Made by a program: the position numbers and the translations under genes. From Xylophilus ampelinus (GTDB lineage: Bacteria; Pseudomonadota; Gammaproteobacteria; Burkholderiales; Burkholderiaceae_C), in contig NZ_CABFMN010000152.1 in assembly GCF_901875635.1 (NCBI RefSeq), positions 1 to 17,584 on the forward strand: a stretch of DNA of 17,584 nt, in the 5' to 3' direction. This document shows, piece by piece, positions 1 to 7,113 of this stretch; position 1 is the stretch's first letter; each line of letters begins with the position of its first letter. The notes under the pieces were generated by a model. The model ran no database searches. It was given only the letters and a program-made list of their open reading frames with translations, and was not told the origin of the DNA.

Positions 1-222
1 CCCAGCAAAGAAAGTAACGAACGTGACGATTTCGGCCGCAACGCAGACGCAGCAAGCGCCACAGCCCGATTGCACTTCCACCCAACAAACGGCGATCCGC
101 GCTGCCGAACGCCCCGTCCCAAGGACCCGGCAGCGCCCCCGTGTAGTCCGGCGCCCATTGCGCACCCGGTCCTCCGCTCGCCAGAATGGCCGCCGCCCCA
201 AGAACACCCGGAGACATCGACC
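1..222. other. Leader region upstream of the lipase-like lipoprotein, no gene seen
   Basis: This stretch precedes the first gene and has no coding region I can support. Open frames run through it (ATGs at 23 and 70), but the frame entered at 70 gives an Arg/Pro-rich, non-signal-like extension of the lipoprotein. A GGAG at 210-213 lies nine bases before the ATG at 223 and supports starting there. A promoter for the downstream gene is expected here, but no convincing -35/-10 pair stands out. The upstream neighbour is outside the window. Confidence 0.5.
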
Positions 223-1815
223 ATGCCCCCCAGCGCCCGCCCGCCCATCCTTCTTCGACTGGCCGGCGTGGCCGCAGCGGCAGGCCTGCTCCTCGCCGGC
301 TGCGGCGGTGGTGGCAGTGGCGGCGGGGGTTTCTTCCTGCCTGGTGCCGGCGGGGGCGGCTCGGCGCCGGACACGGGCCGCGGCTCGCTGGTCGGCAGTC
401 CCAGCACCATCGCCCGGCTGTCGGCCAACGAATTCCGCTCGCTGCTGCAGGCCGACGCGAAGGGCAGGGCCCTCCTGCAGGTCACCGGCGCGCCGGTCTG
501 CGGCGTGGCGCTGCGCAGCATCACCTACCGCACCGTCGGCGGCGCGGGCGAAGACACCAGCGCCACCGCGGCCGTGATGGTGCCCGCAGGCACCGAACCC
601 GCGTGCAACGGCAGCCGTCCCATCGTGCTCTACGCCCACGGCACCACCACCGCCCGCGACTACAACATCGCCCGCTGGATCGACCCCAACCAGCCCGCCG
701 CGGCCGAAGGTGTGATCGTGGCCGCCATGTTCGCGGCCCAGGGCTACACCGTGGTGGCGCCCAACTACGCGGGCTACGACGCCTCGCCGCTGCCCTACCA
801 CCCTTACCTCAACGCCGACCAGCAATCCAAGGACATGATCGATGCGCTCAAGGCCGCGCGCACCGCGCTGCCGCTGGACGGGGTGAGCGACGCTGGCTCG
901 CTGTTGGTCACCGGCTACTCGCAGGGCGGCTTCGTCGCGCTGGCCACGCACCGGGCGATGCAGGCTGCGGGCCAGAGCGTGACCGCGTCGGCGCCACTGT
1001 CGGCGCCCTCCGCCATCAGCCTGCTGATCGACTATTCCTTCAGCGGCTGGCCGGCGCTGGGCAGCACCGTCTTCGTGCCGTTGATCACCACCAGCTGGCA
1101 GAAGCAGTTCGGCAACGTCTACGGCAGCACCTCGGACATCTATGAGGCCCAGTACGCGCCGACCATCGAGACGCTGCTGCCGAGCCTCACGCCGCTGTCG
1201 ACGATCATCGGCGCCGGCCAGCTGCCGCAGACCGCGCTGTTCCCGGCCAACGGCACGCCCGGCCCGGTCGATCCGGCCCTGTCGGCGTTCTACGGCCCGA
1301 ACAACCTGGTGCGGCAGAGCTACCTAACGCAGGTGGCCAACGACATCACGGCCTCGCCCTGCCCGGGCAATACGCTGCCGGCATCGGGCGCGTCGCTGTC
1401 GACGCCCACGCCGCTCGATTGCAGGCCCGCCACGGGGCTGCGCCGCGCGGCGGTGGCCAACGACCTGCGCAACTGGACGCCCGCGCGCCCCGTGTTCATG
1501 TGCGGCGGCGCCCAGGACCCGACCGTGAACTTCACCAGCACGCTGGCCACCGCCGGCTACTTCCGCGCCAAGGGCGTGCCGCCGGAACGCCTCACGGTGC
1601 TCGACCTGGAACAGGCGGGCGGCACGGGTGACCCCTATGCCGCTGCGCGCGCGGGCCTGGCGCAGGCCAAGGCGCAGGTCTATGCCGCGGCCGAAGGTGA
1701 TGCGGCCGCCAAGGCACAGGCCGTGACGGTGGCCTACCACGGCACCCTGGTGCCGCCCTTGTGCCTGGTGTCGGCGCGGGGGTACTTCGCGGGCCTGCTC
1801 GGCGCGGGAGGCTGA
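223..1815 (+). CDS. Secreted lipase/esterase-like alpha/beta-hydrolase lipoprotein
   Basis: This is a 530-residue envelope lipoprotein of the alpha/beta-hydrolase fold, resembling bacterial members of the secretory lipase family. It probably hydrolyses an ester or lipid outside the inner membrane; the substrate is unknown. A signal peptide ends in the lipobox LAGC with Cys27 as the lipidated residue, followed by a Gly-rich linker. HGTTT near residue 141 fits an oxyanion-loop segment. GYSQGG gives the nucleophile Ser233 in a GxSxG elbow. Candidate acid and base are Asp432 (GGAQDPTV) and His506 (AYHGTLVPP), in the order expected for the fold. The ATG at 223 is chosen over an upstream ATG at 70 because it gives a proper signal peptide and has GGAG nine bases before it. 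The next gene is convergent with a 19-bp gap. Catalytic class is fairly sure; specificity is not. Confidence 0.85.
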   Translation: MPPSARPPILLRLAGVAAAAGLLLAGCGGGGSGGGGFFLPGAGGGGSAPDTGRGSLVGSPSTIARLSANEFRSLLQADAKGRALLQVTGAPVCGVALRSITYRTVGGAGEDTSATAAVMVPAGTEPACNGSRPIVLYAHGTTTARDYNIARWIDPNQPAAAEGVIVAAMFAAQGYTVVAPNYAGYDASPLPYHPYLNADQQSKDMIDALKAARTALPLDGVSDAGSLLVTGYSQGGFVALATHRAMQAAGQSVTASAPLSAPSAISLLIDYSFSGWPALGSTVFVPLITTSWQKQFGNVYGSTSDIYEAQYAPTIETLLPSLTPLSTIIGAGQLPQTALFPANGTPGPVDPALSAFYGPNNLVRQSYLTQVANDITASPCPGNTLPASGASLSTPTPLDCRPATGLRRAAVANDLRNWTPARPVFMCGGAQDPTVNFTSTLATAGYFRAKGVPPERLTVLDLEQAGGTGDPYAAARAGLAQAKAQVYAAAEGDAAAKAQAVTVAYHGTLVPPLCLVSARGYFAGLLGAGG

Positions 1816-1834
1816 TTCCCGACGACTGGGCGGC

Positions 1835-2218
1835 TCAGGCGGCGCGCTTGGTGTCCGCCAGCACCAGGGCGGCGCGGTAGGCGGCGCGGCCGGCCTTCTT
1901 GGTGTGCGTCACGAGGGAAGCCCAGCGCCGCTCCCGTTCGCGGGGAGAAGGCTGCCCCTCGGTCATCATCAGAGTCTGCGCCACGTCGAGCAGCGAACGC
2001 GCGGAAGTGAGGCAGAAGTGGATGGCCGTCTCCTCGGGCTTTTCGCGGTACACCTTGGTCTCGATCTTCTCTGCGGCTTCGCGCTCGTCCGGAGGCATCT
2101 CGCCCAGCGTGGTCGGACCGAAGAAGGGAATGGACCCCACGTTGCTGCGGGCCATCGCCCGTTCGACGGCCTGAAGCGCGTTCTCGATCAATGCTGCGTC
2201 TTGAAGCCTTGGGCTCAT
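1835..2218 (-). CDS. Conserved-looking small cytosolic protein, function unknown
   Basis: I do not recognise this 127-residue protein. It has no signal peptide, membrane segment or cysteine cluster. It is rich in charged and Ala residues and looks mostly helical; the segment ALIENALQAVERAMARS near the N-terminus is amphipathic, and the C-terminus is basic (HTKKAGRAAYRAALVLADTKRAA is split across a predicted helix). A longer frame extends upstream to 2302, but the start at 2218 is preferred because the minus strand reads GGGGAGGA seven bases before that ATG. Upstream lies the most AT-rich short stretch of this part of the window, a likely promoter. It is transcribed in the same direction as sua5 but separated from it by 163 bp, so it is probably its own unit. 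It converges with the lipase-like gene. Confidence 0.7.
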   Translation of the reverse strand: MSPRLQDAALIENALQAVERAMARSNVGSIPFFGPTTLGEMPPDEREAAEKIETKVYREKPEETAIHFCLTSARSLLDVAQTLMMTEGQPSPRERERRWASLVTHTKKAGRAAYRAALVLADTKRAA

Positions 2219-2381
2219 TGCCGATCCTCCCCGGATCCCATGTATGCGGAAAACCCGCAATGGTGCCACCTGAGACCGCTTCGGCCTACAGAATTCCCTC
2301 ACAGATCAATACAAAAGTTAACATCGGAAGCCGAGGTCAGCCGGCTGCCGCGCAGCCACGAAGAGCGCTCTCCAGCCAGGC
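2219..2381 (-). promoter_or_regulatory. Intergenic region with AT-rich promoter candidate and small dyad
   Basis: This 163-bp gap lies between the sua5 stop and the small unknown gene. Around 2296-2326 the sequence is unusually AT-rich for this window (minus strand GTTAACTTTTGTATTGATC), the best place for a promoter of the downstream gene, although no strong consensus boxes are evident. A dyad TGCGG-AAAAC-CCGCA occupies 2245-2259, in the presumed 5' untranslated region. Function is inferred from position and composition only. Confidence 0.35.
2343..2357 (-). terminator. Possible transcription-stop hairpin after sua5
   Basis: A perfect 6-bp stem, GGCTGC with GCAGCC, encloses a 3-base loop 25 bp downstream of the sua5 stop. 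No immediate T-run follows on the minus strand; the first T-rich stretch is some 20 bases further on. It could end the purE-purK-sua5 transcript, but it is a weak candidate. Confidence 0.25.
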
Positions 2382-3383
2382 TCAGGCAGCTGCAGCGCGC
2401 TGCAGCCGGTCGCGCACGCCTTCCCATTCGGGCGTGTCGGGCGGGGTCTCGATCCAGATGAGTTTGGCCCCCTCGTCGTCGAACCCGCGCAGCACGGCGA
2501 AAAGCTGCTGCGCCGTGGCGGCGGCATCGTCGGGCATGCGGCGCAGGTGCACGCGCTGCGAGCGGCTGCGGATCGGCGCACGCGCCCACACGGCGATGTG
2601 CGCGGCCTGTGCACCGAGCACGTCCAGCGCGGTCTGCAGCGCCTTGGCCTCCATCAGGCGCACCTTGGCCGCCGGGGCGTAATGCGCTTCCAGGGTGCCG
2701 GAGGCGCGCGGGTCGGGCAGCCCGAGCTCCTCGCGCGTGTGCAGACGCTCGCCGCACGCCCGCTCGACCTGCTCGCGGGTGATGGCGCCCGGGCGCAGCA
2801 GCACCGGGGCGCCGCGGCTGCAGTCGACGATGGTGGATTCGATGCCGACCTCGCACGGGCCGCCGTCGACGATCAGCAGCCCCTCGCCGAACTCGCCGGC
2901 GACATGCGCCGCCGTGGTGGGGCTCACGCGCCCGAAGCGGTTGGCGCTGGGGCCGGCCAGGCCGGGCACGCCCAGCTCGGCACAGGCGGCGAGCAGCGCC
3001 TGCGCCACGGGATGGGCCGGGCAGCGCAGGCCGATGGTGTCCTGGCCGCCCGCGGCGGCTGCGCCCACGCCGGGCTGGCGCGTGACGATCAAGGTCAGCG
3101 GCCCGGGCCAGAAGGCGCGCGCCAGGGCCTGCGCGAAGGGCGGCAGCGGCTGGGCGAAGCGCGACACCGACTCGGTGCCCTTCATGCCGGCGGCCACGTG
3201 CACGATGAGCGGATGGTCCGAGGGCCGCCCCTTGGCCTTGAAGATGCCGTGGACCGCCTCGTCCTGCGCCGCGTCGGCACCCAGGCCGTAGACCGTCTCG
3301 GTCGGGAAGGCGACCAGTTCGCCCGCCCGCAGCGCCAGCGCGGCGCGGTGGATGGCGGCGGGGTCGTGGCCGTCGAGGATCAT
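2382..3383 (-). CDS. L-threonylcarbamoyladenylate synthase, long Sua5 form
   Basis: This enzyme (Sua5/YrdC/TsaC family) makes threonylcarbamoyl-AMP from threonine, bicarbonate and ATP, the first step of the t6A37 modification of ANN-decoding tRNAs in the cytosol. The 333-residue product has the YrdC fold at about residues 10-200, with FPTETVYGLG at 26-35, KAKGRP at 49-54 and the PSAN motif of the nucleotide/substrate pocket. A C-terminal extension (about 215-333) corresponds to the Sua5-specific domain, so this is the long form rather than the short TsaC form. The start at 3383 gives the usual N-terminus. Its Shine-Dalgarno is weak, and the purK stop is only 20 bp upstream, so translation probably depends on readthrough from purK. 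The open frame continues far upstream inside purK, but that is a shadow. Confidence 0.92.
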   Translation of the reverse strand: MILDGHDPAAIHRAALALRAGELVAFPTETVYGLGADAAQDEAVHGIFKAKGRPSDHPLIVHVAAGMKGTESVSRFAQPLPPFAQALARAFWPGPLTLIVTRQPGVGAAAAGGQDTIGLRCPAHPVAQALLAACAELGVPGLAGPSANRFGRVSPTTAAHVAGEFGEGLLIVDGGPCEVGIESTIVDCSRGAPVLLRPGAITREQVERACGERLHTREELGLPDPRASGTLEAHYAPAAKVRLMEAKALQTALDVLGAQAAHIAVWARAPIRSRSQRVHLRRMPDDAAATAQQLFAVLRGFDDEGAKLIWIETPPDTPEWEGVRDRLQRAAAA

Positions 3384-3403
3384 GGCGTGTGCCGTATGGG
3401 GGT

Positions 3404-4603
3404 TCAGCAGGCGCTCGAATCGGCCAGGCCGAGCAGCGAAGCCGCCTGTGCCGCGACCGCTCTCACCTGCTCGACCGTGGCGCCCGTGACGTTCAGGTGG
3501 CCCATCTTGCGGCCCCGGCGCGCCTCGACCTTGCCGTACAGGTGCAGGTGGGTGCCGGGCAGCGCGAGCACGCGGTCCCAGGGCGGCTCGACCTGCGCGC
3601 CCCCGCCCTGCACGAACCACAAGTCGCCCAGGATGTTGAGCATGATGGCCGGGCTGTGCTGGCGCGGCGCCACCAGCGGCAGGCCGGCCAGCGTGCGCAC
3701 CTGCAGTTCGAACTGCGACTGCTCGCAGGCGTCCAGCGTGTAGTGGCCGCTGTTGTGCGGGCGCGGCGCCATCTCGTTGACGACCAGGCTGCCGTCCTCC
3801 AGCACGAAGAACTCGACGCACAGCACGCCGACGTAGTTCAGGCCGTCTGCTATCGATTTCGTAGCTGCCACCGCCCGCTGTGCCTGGGCCGGAGGCATGT
3901 TTTGCTCATGAACCTCGGTCACGGCCAGGATGCCGCCGCGGTGCAGGTTGCGCTGCGGCGGGAAGTGCACGGACTGCCCGTCGCGCCCGCGCGCCACGAT
4001 CACCGAGCATTCCATGGCCAGCGGCAGGCGCTTCTCGAGCACGCAGGCCACGCGGCCCGAGGCCGCCCAGGCGGCGGCCAGCTCGGCGCGCGTGTGCACG
4101 GTCTGCTGGCCCTTGCCGTCGTAGCCCAGGCGGGCGGTCTTGAGGATGCCGGGCAGCAGGTCGTCGCCGACGGCGGCGAGCTGGTCCTCGGTCTCGATCA
4201 CGGCATAGGGCGCAGGCCCCACGCCCCCTTCGGCGCTGCAGCGCACGAAATGCGCCTTCTCGCGGATGCGGTCCTGCGCGATGGCGACCGCGTCGGCGGC
4301 CGGCGCCACGGGGACGTCGCCGGCCAGCGAAGCCAGGGCACCGGCGGGTACGTTCTCGAACTCGGTGGTCACCGCATCGGCCAGCCGCGACAGGCGGGCC
4401 AGGCCGTCGCCGTCCTCGTAGTCGGCGTGCACGTGGTGATGGCTCACCCGGCCGGCAGGGCTGTCCGGATCGGGATCGAGCACCGCGGTGAAGTAGCCCA
4501 TGGCCTGCGCGGCGTGCACGAACATGCGGCCCAGCTGGCCGCCGCCCATCACGCCGAGGGTGCTGCCGGGGAGCAGCACCGAAGTCACCGTGGCCGGGCT
4601 CAT
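3404..4603 (-). CDS. purK: N5-carboxyaminoimidazole ribonucleotide synthase
   Basis: PurK is an ATP-grasp enzyme that converts 5-aminoimidazole ribonucleotide, ATP and bicarbonate to N5-CAIR in de novo purine synthesis; PurE then rearranges this product. The 399-residue protein has the N-terminal GGGQLGRM loop at about 20-27. The ATP-grasp core includes GYDGKGQ, and the metal-binding end is marked by VEFF...VNEMAPRPHNSGHYT. The start at 4603 is set by a near-perfect AGGAGGT seven to eight bases before the ATG, which discards 34 further upstream codons. It lies 61 bp after purE and 20 bp before sua5, all on the minus strand, as an operon. Residues 246-252 are encoded by a 19-bp repeat also present in the thioredoxin gene. 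Confidence 0.96.
   Translation of the reverse strand: MSPATVTSVLLPGSTLGVMGGGQLGRMFVHAAQAMGYFTAVLDPDPDSPAGRVSHHHVHADYEDGDGLARLSRLADAVTTEFENVPAGALASLAGDVPVAPAADAVAIAQDRIREKAHFVRCSAEGGVGPAPYAVIETEDQLAAVGDDLLPGILKTARLGYDGKGQQTVHTRAELAAAWAASGRVACVLEKRLPLAMECSVIVARGRDGQSVHFPPQRNLHRGGILAVTEVHEQNMPPAQAQRAVAATKSIADGLNYVGVLCVEFFVLEDGSLVVNEMAPRPHNSGHYTLDACEQSQFELQVRTLAGLPLVAPRQHSPAIMLNILGDLWFVQGGGAQVEPPWDRVLALPGTHLHLYGKVEARRGRKMGHLNVTGATVEQVRAVAAQAASLLGLADSSAC
3848..3866. repeat. Interspersed 19-bp repeat, copy 1 (inside purK)
   Basis: The sequence TGCTATCGATTTCGTAGCT occurs here and, letter for letter and in the same window orientation, at 5834-5852. It is an imperfect palindrome with GCTA...TAGC arms. 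Here it is read on the antisense strand of purK and encodes part of residues 246-252 in frame. Short repeats with similar GCTAT arms are familiar from Comamonadaceae genomes, as far as I recall; this is not checked. Confidence 0.75.
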
Positions 4604-4634
4604 CGGAACACCTCCTGCCCTTGGCCTGCGGTGC

Positions 4635-4666
4635 GAGCCCGCTCCGCAGCGGCCGAGCGCGGGCTC
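4635..4666 (-). promoter_or_regulatory. Intercistronic hairpin between purE and purK
   Basis: GAGCCCGC at 4635-4642 pairs with GCGGGCTC at 4659-4666, and the stem can be lengthened with a small bulge. It overlaps the purE stop codon and ends 31 bp before the purK start, so it could affect mRNA stability or the ratio of the two proteins. There is no T-run on either strand, so it is not a classical terminator. Role inferred. Confidence 0.35.
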
Positions 4667-5210
4667 ACAGCGCGCCCCCGCCCTGCGGCGAGAACGGCGA
4701 CACACCGGCAGCCACCTCGACCGGCGGCAGCGTCATGGCCTCGGCCGCCGCGGTCTGCTTCGCGCGGAAGGCGTCGAGCTGCGCGCGCAGGGCGGGGTTG
4801 GTCACAGCGAGCATCGACACGGCGAACAACGCCGCGTTGGCCGCCCCCGCGGTGCCGATGGCGAAAGTGGCGACCGGCACGCCCTTGGGCATCTGCACGA
4901 TGCTGTAGAGCGAATCGACGCCCTGGAGGTGGCGGCTGGCGACCGGCACGCCGAGCACGGGCACGGTGGTCTTGCTCGCCAGCATGCCCGGCAGGTGGGC
5001 GGCGCCGCCTGCGCCCGCGATGATGGCCGCCAGGCCGCGCGGCGCGGCGCCCTCGGCGTAGGCGAAGAGGGCATCCGGCATGCGGTGCGCCGACACCACC
5101 CGCGCCTCGTGGGCAATGCCGAATTGCGTAAGAATCTCGACCGCGCTGCGCATCGTCTCCCAATCGGAGTTCGAGCCCATGACGACGCCGACCTGGATGC
5201 TTTCTGTCAT
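4665..5210 (-). CDS. purE: N5-carboxyaminoimidazole ribonucleotide mutase, class I
   Basis: PurE moves the carboxyl group of N5-CAIR to give 4-carboxy-5-aminoimidazole ribonucleotide in de novo purine synthesis; it works directly after PurK in the cytosol as an oligomer. The 181-residue protein shows the class I signatures MGSNSDW at 11-17 and SAHRMP at 40-45, with His42 matching the catalytic histidine region of characterised PurE enzymes. The segments [12 protein letters not shown] and the later [10 protein letters not shown]...NAAL are also typical. A tail of some 20 residues past the core (ending SPQGGGAL) is slightly longer than usual. The start at 5210 is the canonical N-terminus (MTESIQVG), without a strong Shine-Dalgarno. 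It is first in the purE-purK-sua5 unit and diverges from the thioredoxin gene by 36 bp. Confidence 0.96.
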   Translation of the reverse strand: MTESIQVGVVMGSNSDWETMRSAVEILTQFGIAHEARVVSAHRMPDALFAYAEGAAPRGLAAIIAGAGGAAHLPGMLASKTTVPVLGVPVASRHLQGVDSLYSIVQMPKGVPVATFAIGTAGAANAALFAVSMLAVTNPALRAQLDAFRAKQTAAAEAMTLPPVEVAAGVSPFSPQGGGAL

Positions 5211-5246
5211 GGTTTCAATTCTACTTTTCGACCTCATCTGGCCCGC
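5211..5246. promoter_or_regulatory. Compact divergent promoter region between purE and the thioredoxin gene
   Basis: Only 36 bp separate the two divergent start codons, and the stretch is markedly AT-richer than its surroundings. On the purE strand TAGAAT (5 of 6 matches to a sigma-70 -10 box) sits eight bases before the ATG. If used, the purE mRNA would be almost leaderless, and the -35 region would lie inside the thioredoxin coding sequence. Neither gene has a clear Shine-Dalgarno. Promoter assignment is inferred. Confidence 0.4.
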
Positions 5247-6167
5247 ATGATTGACATCACTCTCGACAACTTCCAGGCCGACCTGATCGACGCCTCGCTG
5301 CAGACGCCCGTGCTGCTGGACATCTGGGCCGAATGGTGCGGGCCGTGCAAGCAGCTCGGCCCGGTGCTGGAGAAGCTCGAGGTCGAATACGGCGGCCGTT
5401 TCATCCTGGCCAAGCTCGACGCCGACAAGGTGCCGCAGATCTCCAGCCAGCTGTCGCAGATGTTCGGCGTGCGCAGCATCCCCTTCTGCGTGATGTTCAA
5501 GGACGGCCAGCCGGTCGACGGCTTCGTCGGCGCGCTGCCCGCCGCGCAGGTGCGCGAGTTCCTCGACAAGCACGTGCCCGGCGCCGACGAGCTCGAGGCC
5601 GCGCAGGAAGAGGAAGCCGCGCAGGAAGCCCTGGCCGAGGGCGACACCGAGGGTGCACTGGAAAAGCTGCAGCACGCGGTGGCCACCGACCCGTCCAACG
5701 ACGATGCCCGCTTCGACTACGTCAAGCTGCTGCTGCAGCTCGGCCGCGACGACGACGCCAAGGTCGCCTTCGCGCCGGTGATCGACCGCCGCACGCTGGT
5801 GCGCCGCTTCGATGCGCTTCAACGCTGGATGGATGCTATCGATTTCGTAGCTACTTCCGCCCTGGCGGCGGGCGATGTGGCCACTTTCGATGCGAGGATC
5901 GCAGCCAACAAGCGCGACTTCGAGGCGCGTTTCCAGCGCGCCCAGGTGCTGATGGCCCAGCAGCGATGGACCGACGCGATGGACGAGTTGCTCGAGATCC
6001 TCATGCGCGACAAGGCCTGGAACGACGAGCTCGCGCGCAAGACCTACGTCGCGATCCTCGAGCTCATCGAACCGCCCAAGGTCAAGGTGGCCGACGGCCA
6101 GATCCCGCCGGACGACCCGACCGTCGCCACCTACCGCCGGCGCCTGTCGAGCGTGATCCTGAGCTGA
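5247..6167 (+). CDS. Thioredoxin-TPR co-chaperone, CnoX/YbbN type
   Basis: This 306-residue protein has an N-terminal thioredoxin fold and a C-terminal helical TPR-like region, the layout of the CnoX/YbbN family, which protects proteins from oxidation and hands them to DnaK and GroEL. The thioredoxin domain (about 1-108) contains WCGPC with Cys31 and Cys34, and the cis-proline loop RSIPF with Pro79. Both redox cysteines are present, so disulfide exchange is likely, unlike the E. coli member, which lacks the CGPC pair. From about residue 115 come acidic helices ([17 protein letters not shown]) and two tetratricopeptide-like units reaching the C-terminus. There is no signal peptide, so it is cytosolic. 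Residues 196-202 lie on a 19-bp repeat shared with purK. It is transcribed divergently from purE; the next gene follows 83 bp later. Confidence 0.92.
   Translation: MIDITLDNFQADLIDASLQTPVLLDIWAEWCGPCKQLGPVLEKLEVEYGGRFILAKLDADKVPQISSQLSQMFGVRSIPFCVMFKDGQPVDGFVGALPAAQVREFLDKHVPGADELEAAQEEEAAQEALAEGDTEGALEKLQHAVATDPSNDDARFDYVKLLLQLGRDDDAKVAFAPVIDRRTLVRRFDALQRWMDAIDFVATSALAAGDVATFDARIAANKRDFEARFQRAQVLMAQQRWTDAMDELLEILMRDKAWNDELARKTYVAILELIEPPKVKVADGQIPPDDPTVATYRRRLSSVILS
5834..5852. repeat. Interspersed 19-bp repeat, copy 2 (inside the thioredoxin-TPR gene)
   Basis: This is the second exact copy of TGCTATCGATTTCGTAGCT, about 2 kb from the first. It is in frame in the coding strand of the co-chaperone gene, where it encodes the AIDFVA segment at residues 197-202. 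It lies between helices of the TPR region, where a replacement would be tolerated. Confidence 0.75.
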
Positions 6168-6250
6168 TCGCTCCCCGTCCGCGGCAGGCGGCGGCGGTAG
6201 GATCGCGCGACCGGTCACATCCGGTTGCACCGGAGAAAGTGGATCCCGCC

Positions 6251-6700
6251 ATGCGACTCGCCCGCCGCCTTGTTGCCCTCACCCTCGCGCTGCCGCTCGC
6301 GGCGGTGTCCCTCACCGCCTGCGGAAGCGGCATCAGCCTGGACGAACCCATCGAAGGCCCGACCTGGCGCCTGGTGCTGCTGGGCGACCAGCCCGTGGCG
6401 CCCGGCGACGACCCGATGCGCAACCCGCAACTGCAGTTCGACCGCAGCAGCGGACGCCTCAGCGGCTCGGGCGGCTGCAATCGCATGAGCGGCAGCTTCA
6501 CGCGCAGCGCCAGCCAACTGAAGCTGGGCCAGATCGCCGCCACCAAGATGGCCTGCGGCGATCCGGCCCGCAATGCGCTGGAGACGCAGTTCTTCCAGGC
6601 GCTGCAGGCCACGGCCAGCTACCGGCTCCAGGGGCCGGGCCGGATGGCGCTGCTGGACGGCACGGGGCGCACGGTGGCGGTGTTCGAAGCGGCGCGCTGA
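6251..6700 (+). CDS. META-domain (HslJ-like) lipoprotein
   Basis: This 149-residue protein is a probable outer-envelope lipoprotein with a single META domain, the fold of E. coli HslJ, a heat-inducible protein linked to novobiocin resistance. Its molecular role is not established. The signal peptide ends in LTAC with Cys24 as lipidation site. The mature part holds the family features: GPTWRL near residue 36, the strand-turn [15 protein letters not shown] around 69-83, and ATKMACGD near 98-105, where the two cysteines may form a disulfide. A GGAGA lies 14 bases before the ATG at 6251, rather far; an in-frame GTG at 6239 would add four residues without changing the signal peptide. It ends 17 bp from the convergent secreted protein gene. 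Confidence 0.85.
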   Translation: MRLARRLVALTLALPLAAVSLTACGSGISLDEPIEGPTWRLVLLGDQPVAPGDDPMRNPQLQFDRSSGRLSGSGGCNRMSGSFTRSASQLKLGQIAATKMACGDPARNALETQFFQALQATASYRLQGPGRMALLDGTGRTVAVFEAAR

Positions 6701-6708
6701 CTCGGGGG

Positions 6709-6725
6709 CCGGCTCCTTCAGCCGG
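6709..6725. terminator. Small hairpin between convergent genes
   Basis: CCGGCT and AGCCGG form a 6-bp stem around a 5-base loop in the gap between the convergent stops at 6700 and 6718, running into the minus-strand gene end. It could serve as a weak bidirectional stop, but neither strand has a T-run. Confidence 0.25.
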
Positions 6726-7113
6726 GCGGCTTGCGCGTGAAGGTGACCTCCGTGCCGCGGCTGCTGCGGCCTTTCCAGGTGTTGTCGTCCACGCGCTGGA
6801 AAGGCATCGTGCTGTCCAGGCAGCCCGCCAGTGCCTTCGACGCCTGGAAACTGATCTCGATGCCCTCCGCGGTGGGATGCCATGCCACCGGCGTGGGCAG
6901 CCCCAGGCAGGGGTCGCCGGTGTTGCGCAGGCTGAACTGGTAGATGCCGCCCTGGCCCTGCAGGCGCAGGCTGGCGTCGTATTCCCTGCCATTGGGGACC
7001 CGCACGCGTGCGGACCAGTCGCCATCCAGGTTCAGGGGGGCCTGGGCCTGCGCCGCGGTTGCGCCCAGCACCAGCAACAGCGCCGCCATCGGGCCGATCG
7101 ACACGCGGCTCAT
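6718..7113 (-). CDS. Small secreted periplasmic protein, function unknown
   Basis: I do not recognise a named family for this 131-residue protein. It has a clear signal peptide (hydrophobic core at about 8-20, AQA-type cleavage near residues 23-25). The mature domain of about 106 residues is rich in predicted beta strands (LDGDWSARVRVPNG, DASLRLQGQGG, YQFSLRN) with two cysteines (DPCLG, AGCLD) that could pair. This would suit a small beta-barrel or sandwich in the periplasm. Its ATG overlaps the TGA of the large lipoprotein gene in an ATGA arrangement, so the two are translationally coupled and probably act together at the envelope. It converges with the META-domain gene. Confidence 0.75.
   Translation of the reverse strand: MSRVSIGPMAALLLVLGATAAQAQAPLNLDGDWSARVRVPNGREYDASLRLQGQGGIYQFSLRNTGDPCLGLPTPVAWHPTAEGIEISFQASKALAGCLDSTMPFQRVDDNTWKGRSSRGTEVTFTRKPPG

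Noticed and set aside
23..577. A 184-residue frame overlapping the start of the lipase gene
   Set aside because: Arg/Pro/Ala-rich shadow without ribosome site or motif; the overlapping lipoprotein is convincing.
3384..3821. An N-terminal extension of Sua5 into purK
   Set aside because: Out-of-frame reading of purK with Arg/Ala/Gly-rich content; the family N-terminus starts at 3383.
4500..5246. A 249-residue N-terminal extension of the thioredoxin protein
   Set aside because: It is the antisense reading of purK/purE; the thioredoxin domain begins cleanly at the ATG at 5247.
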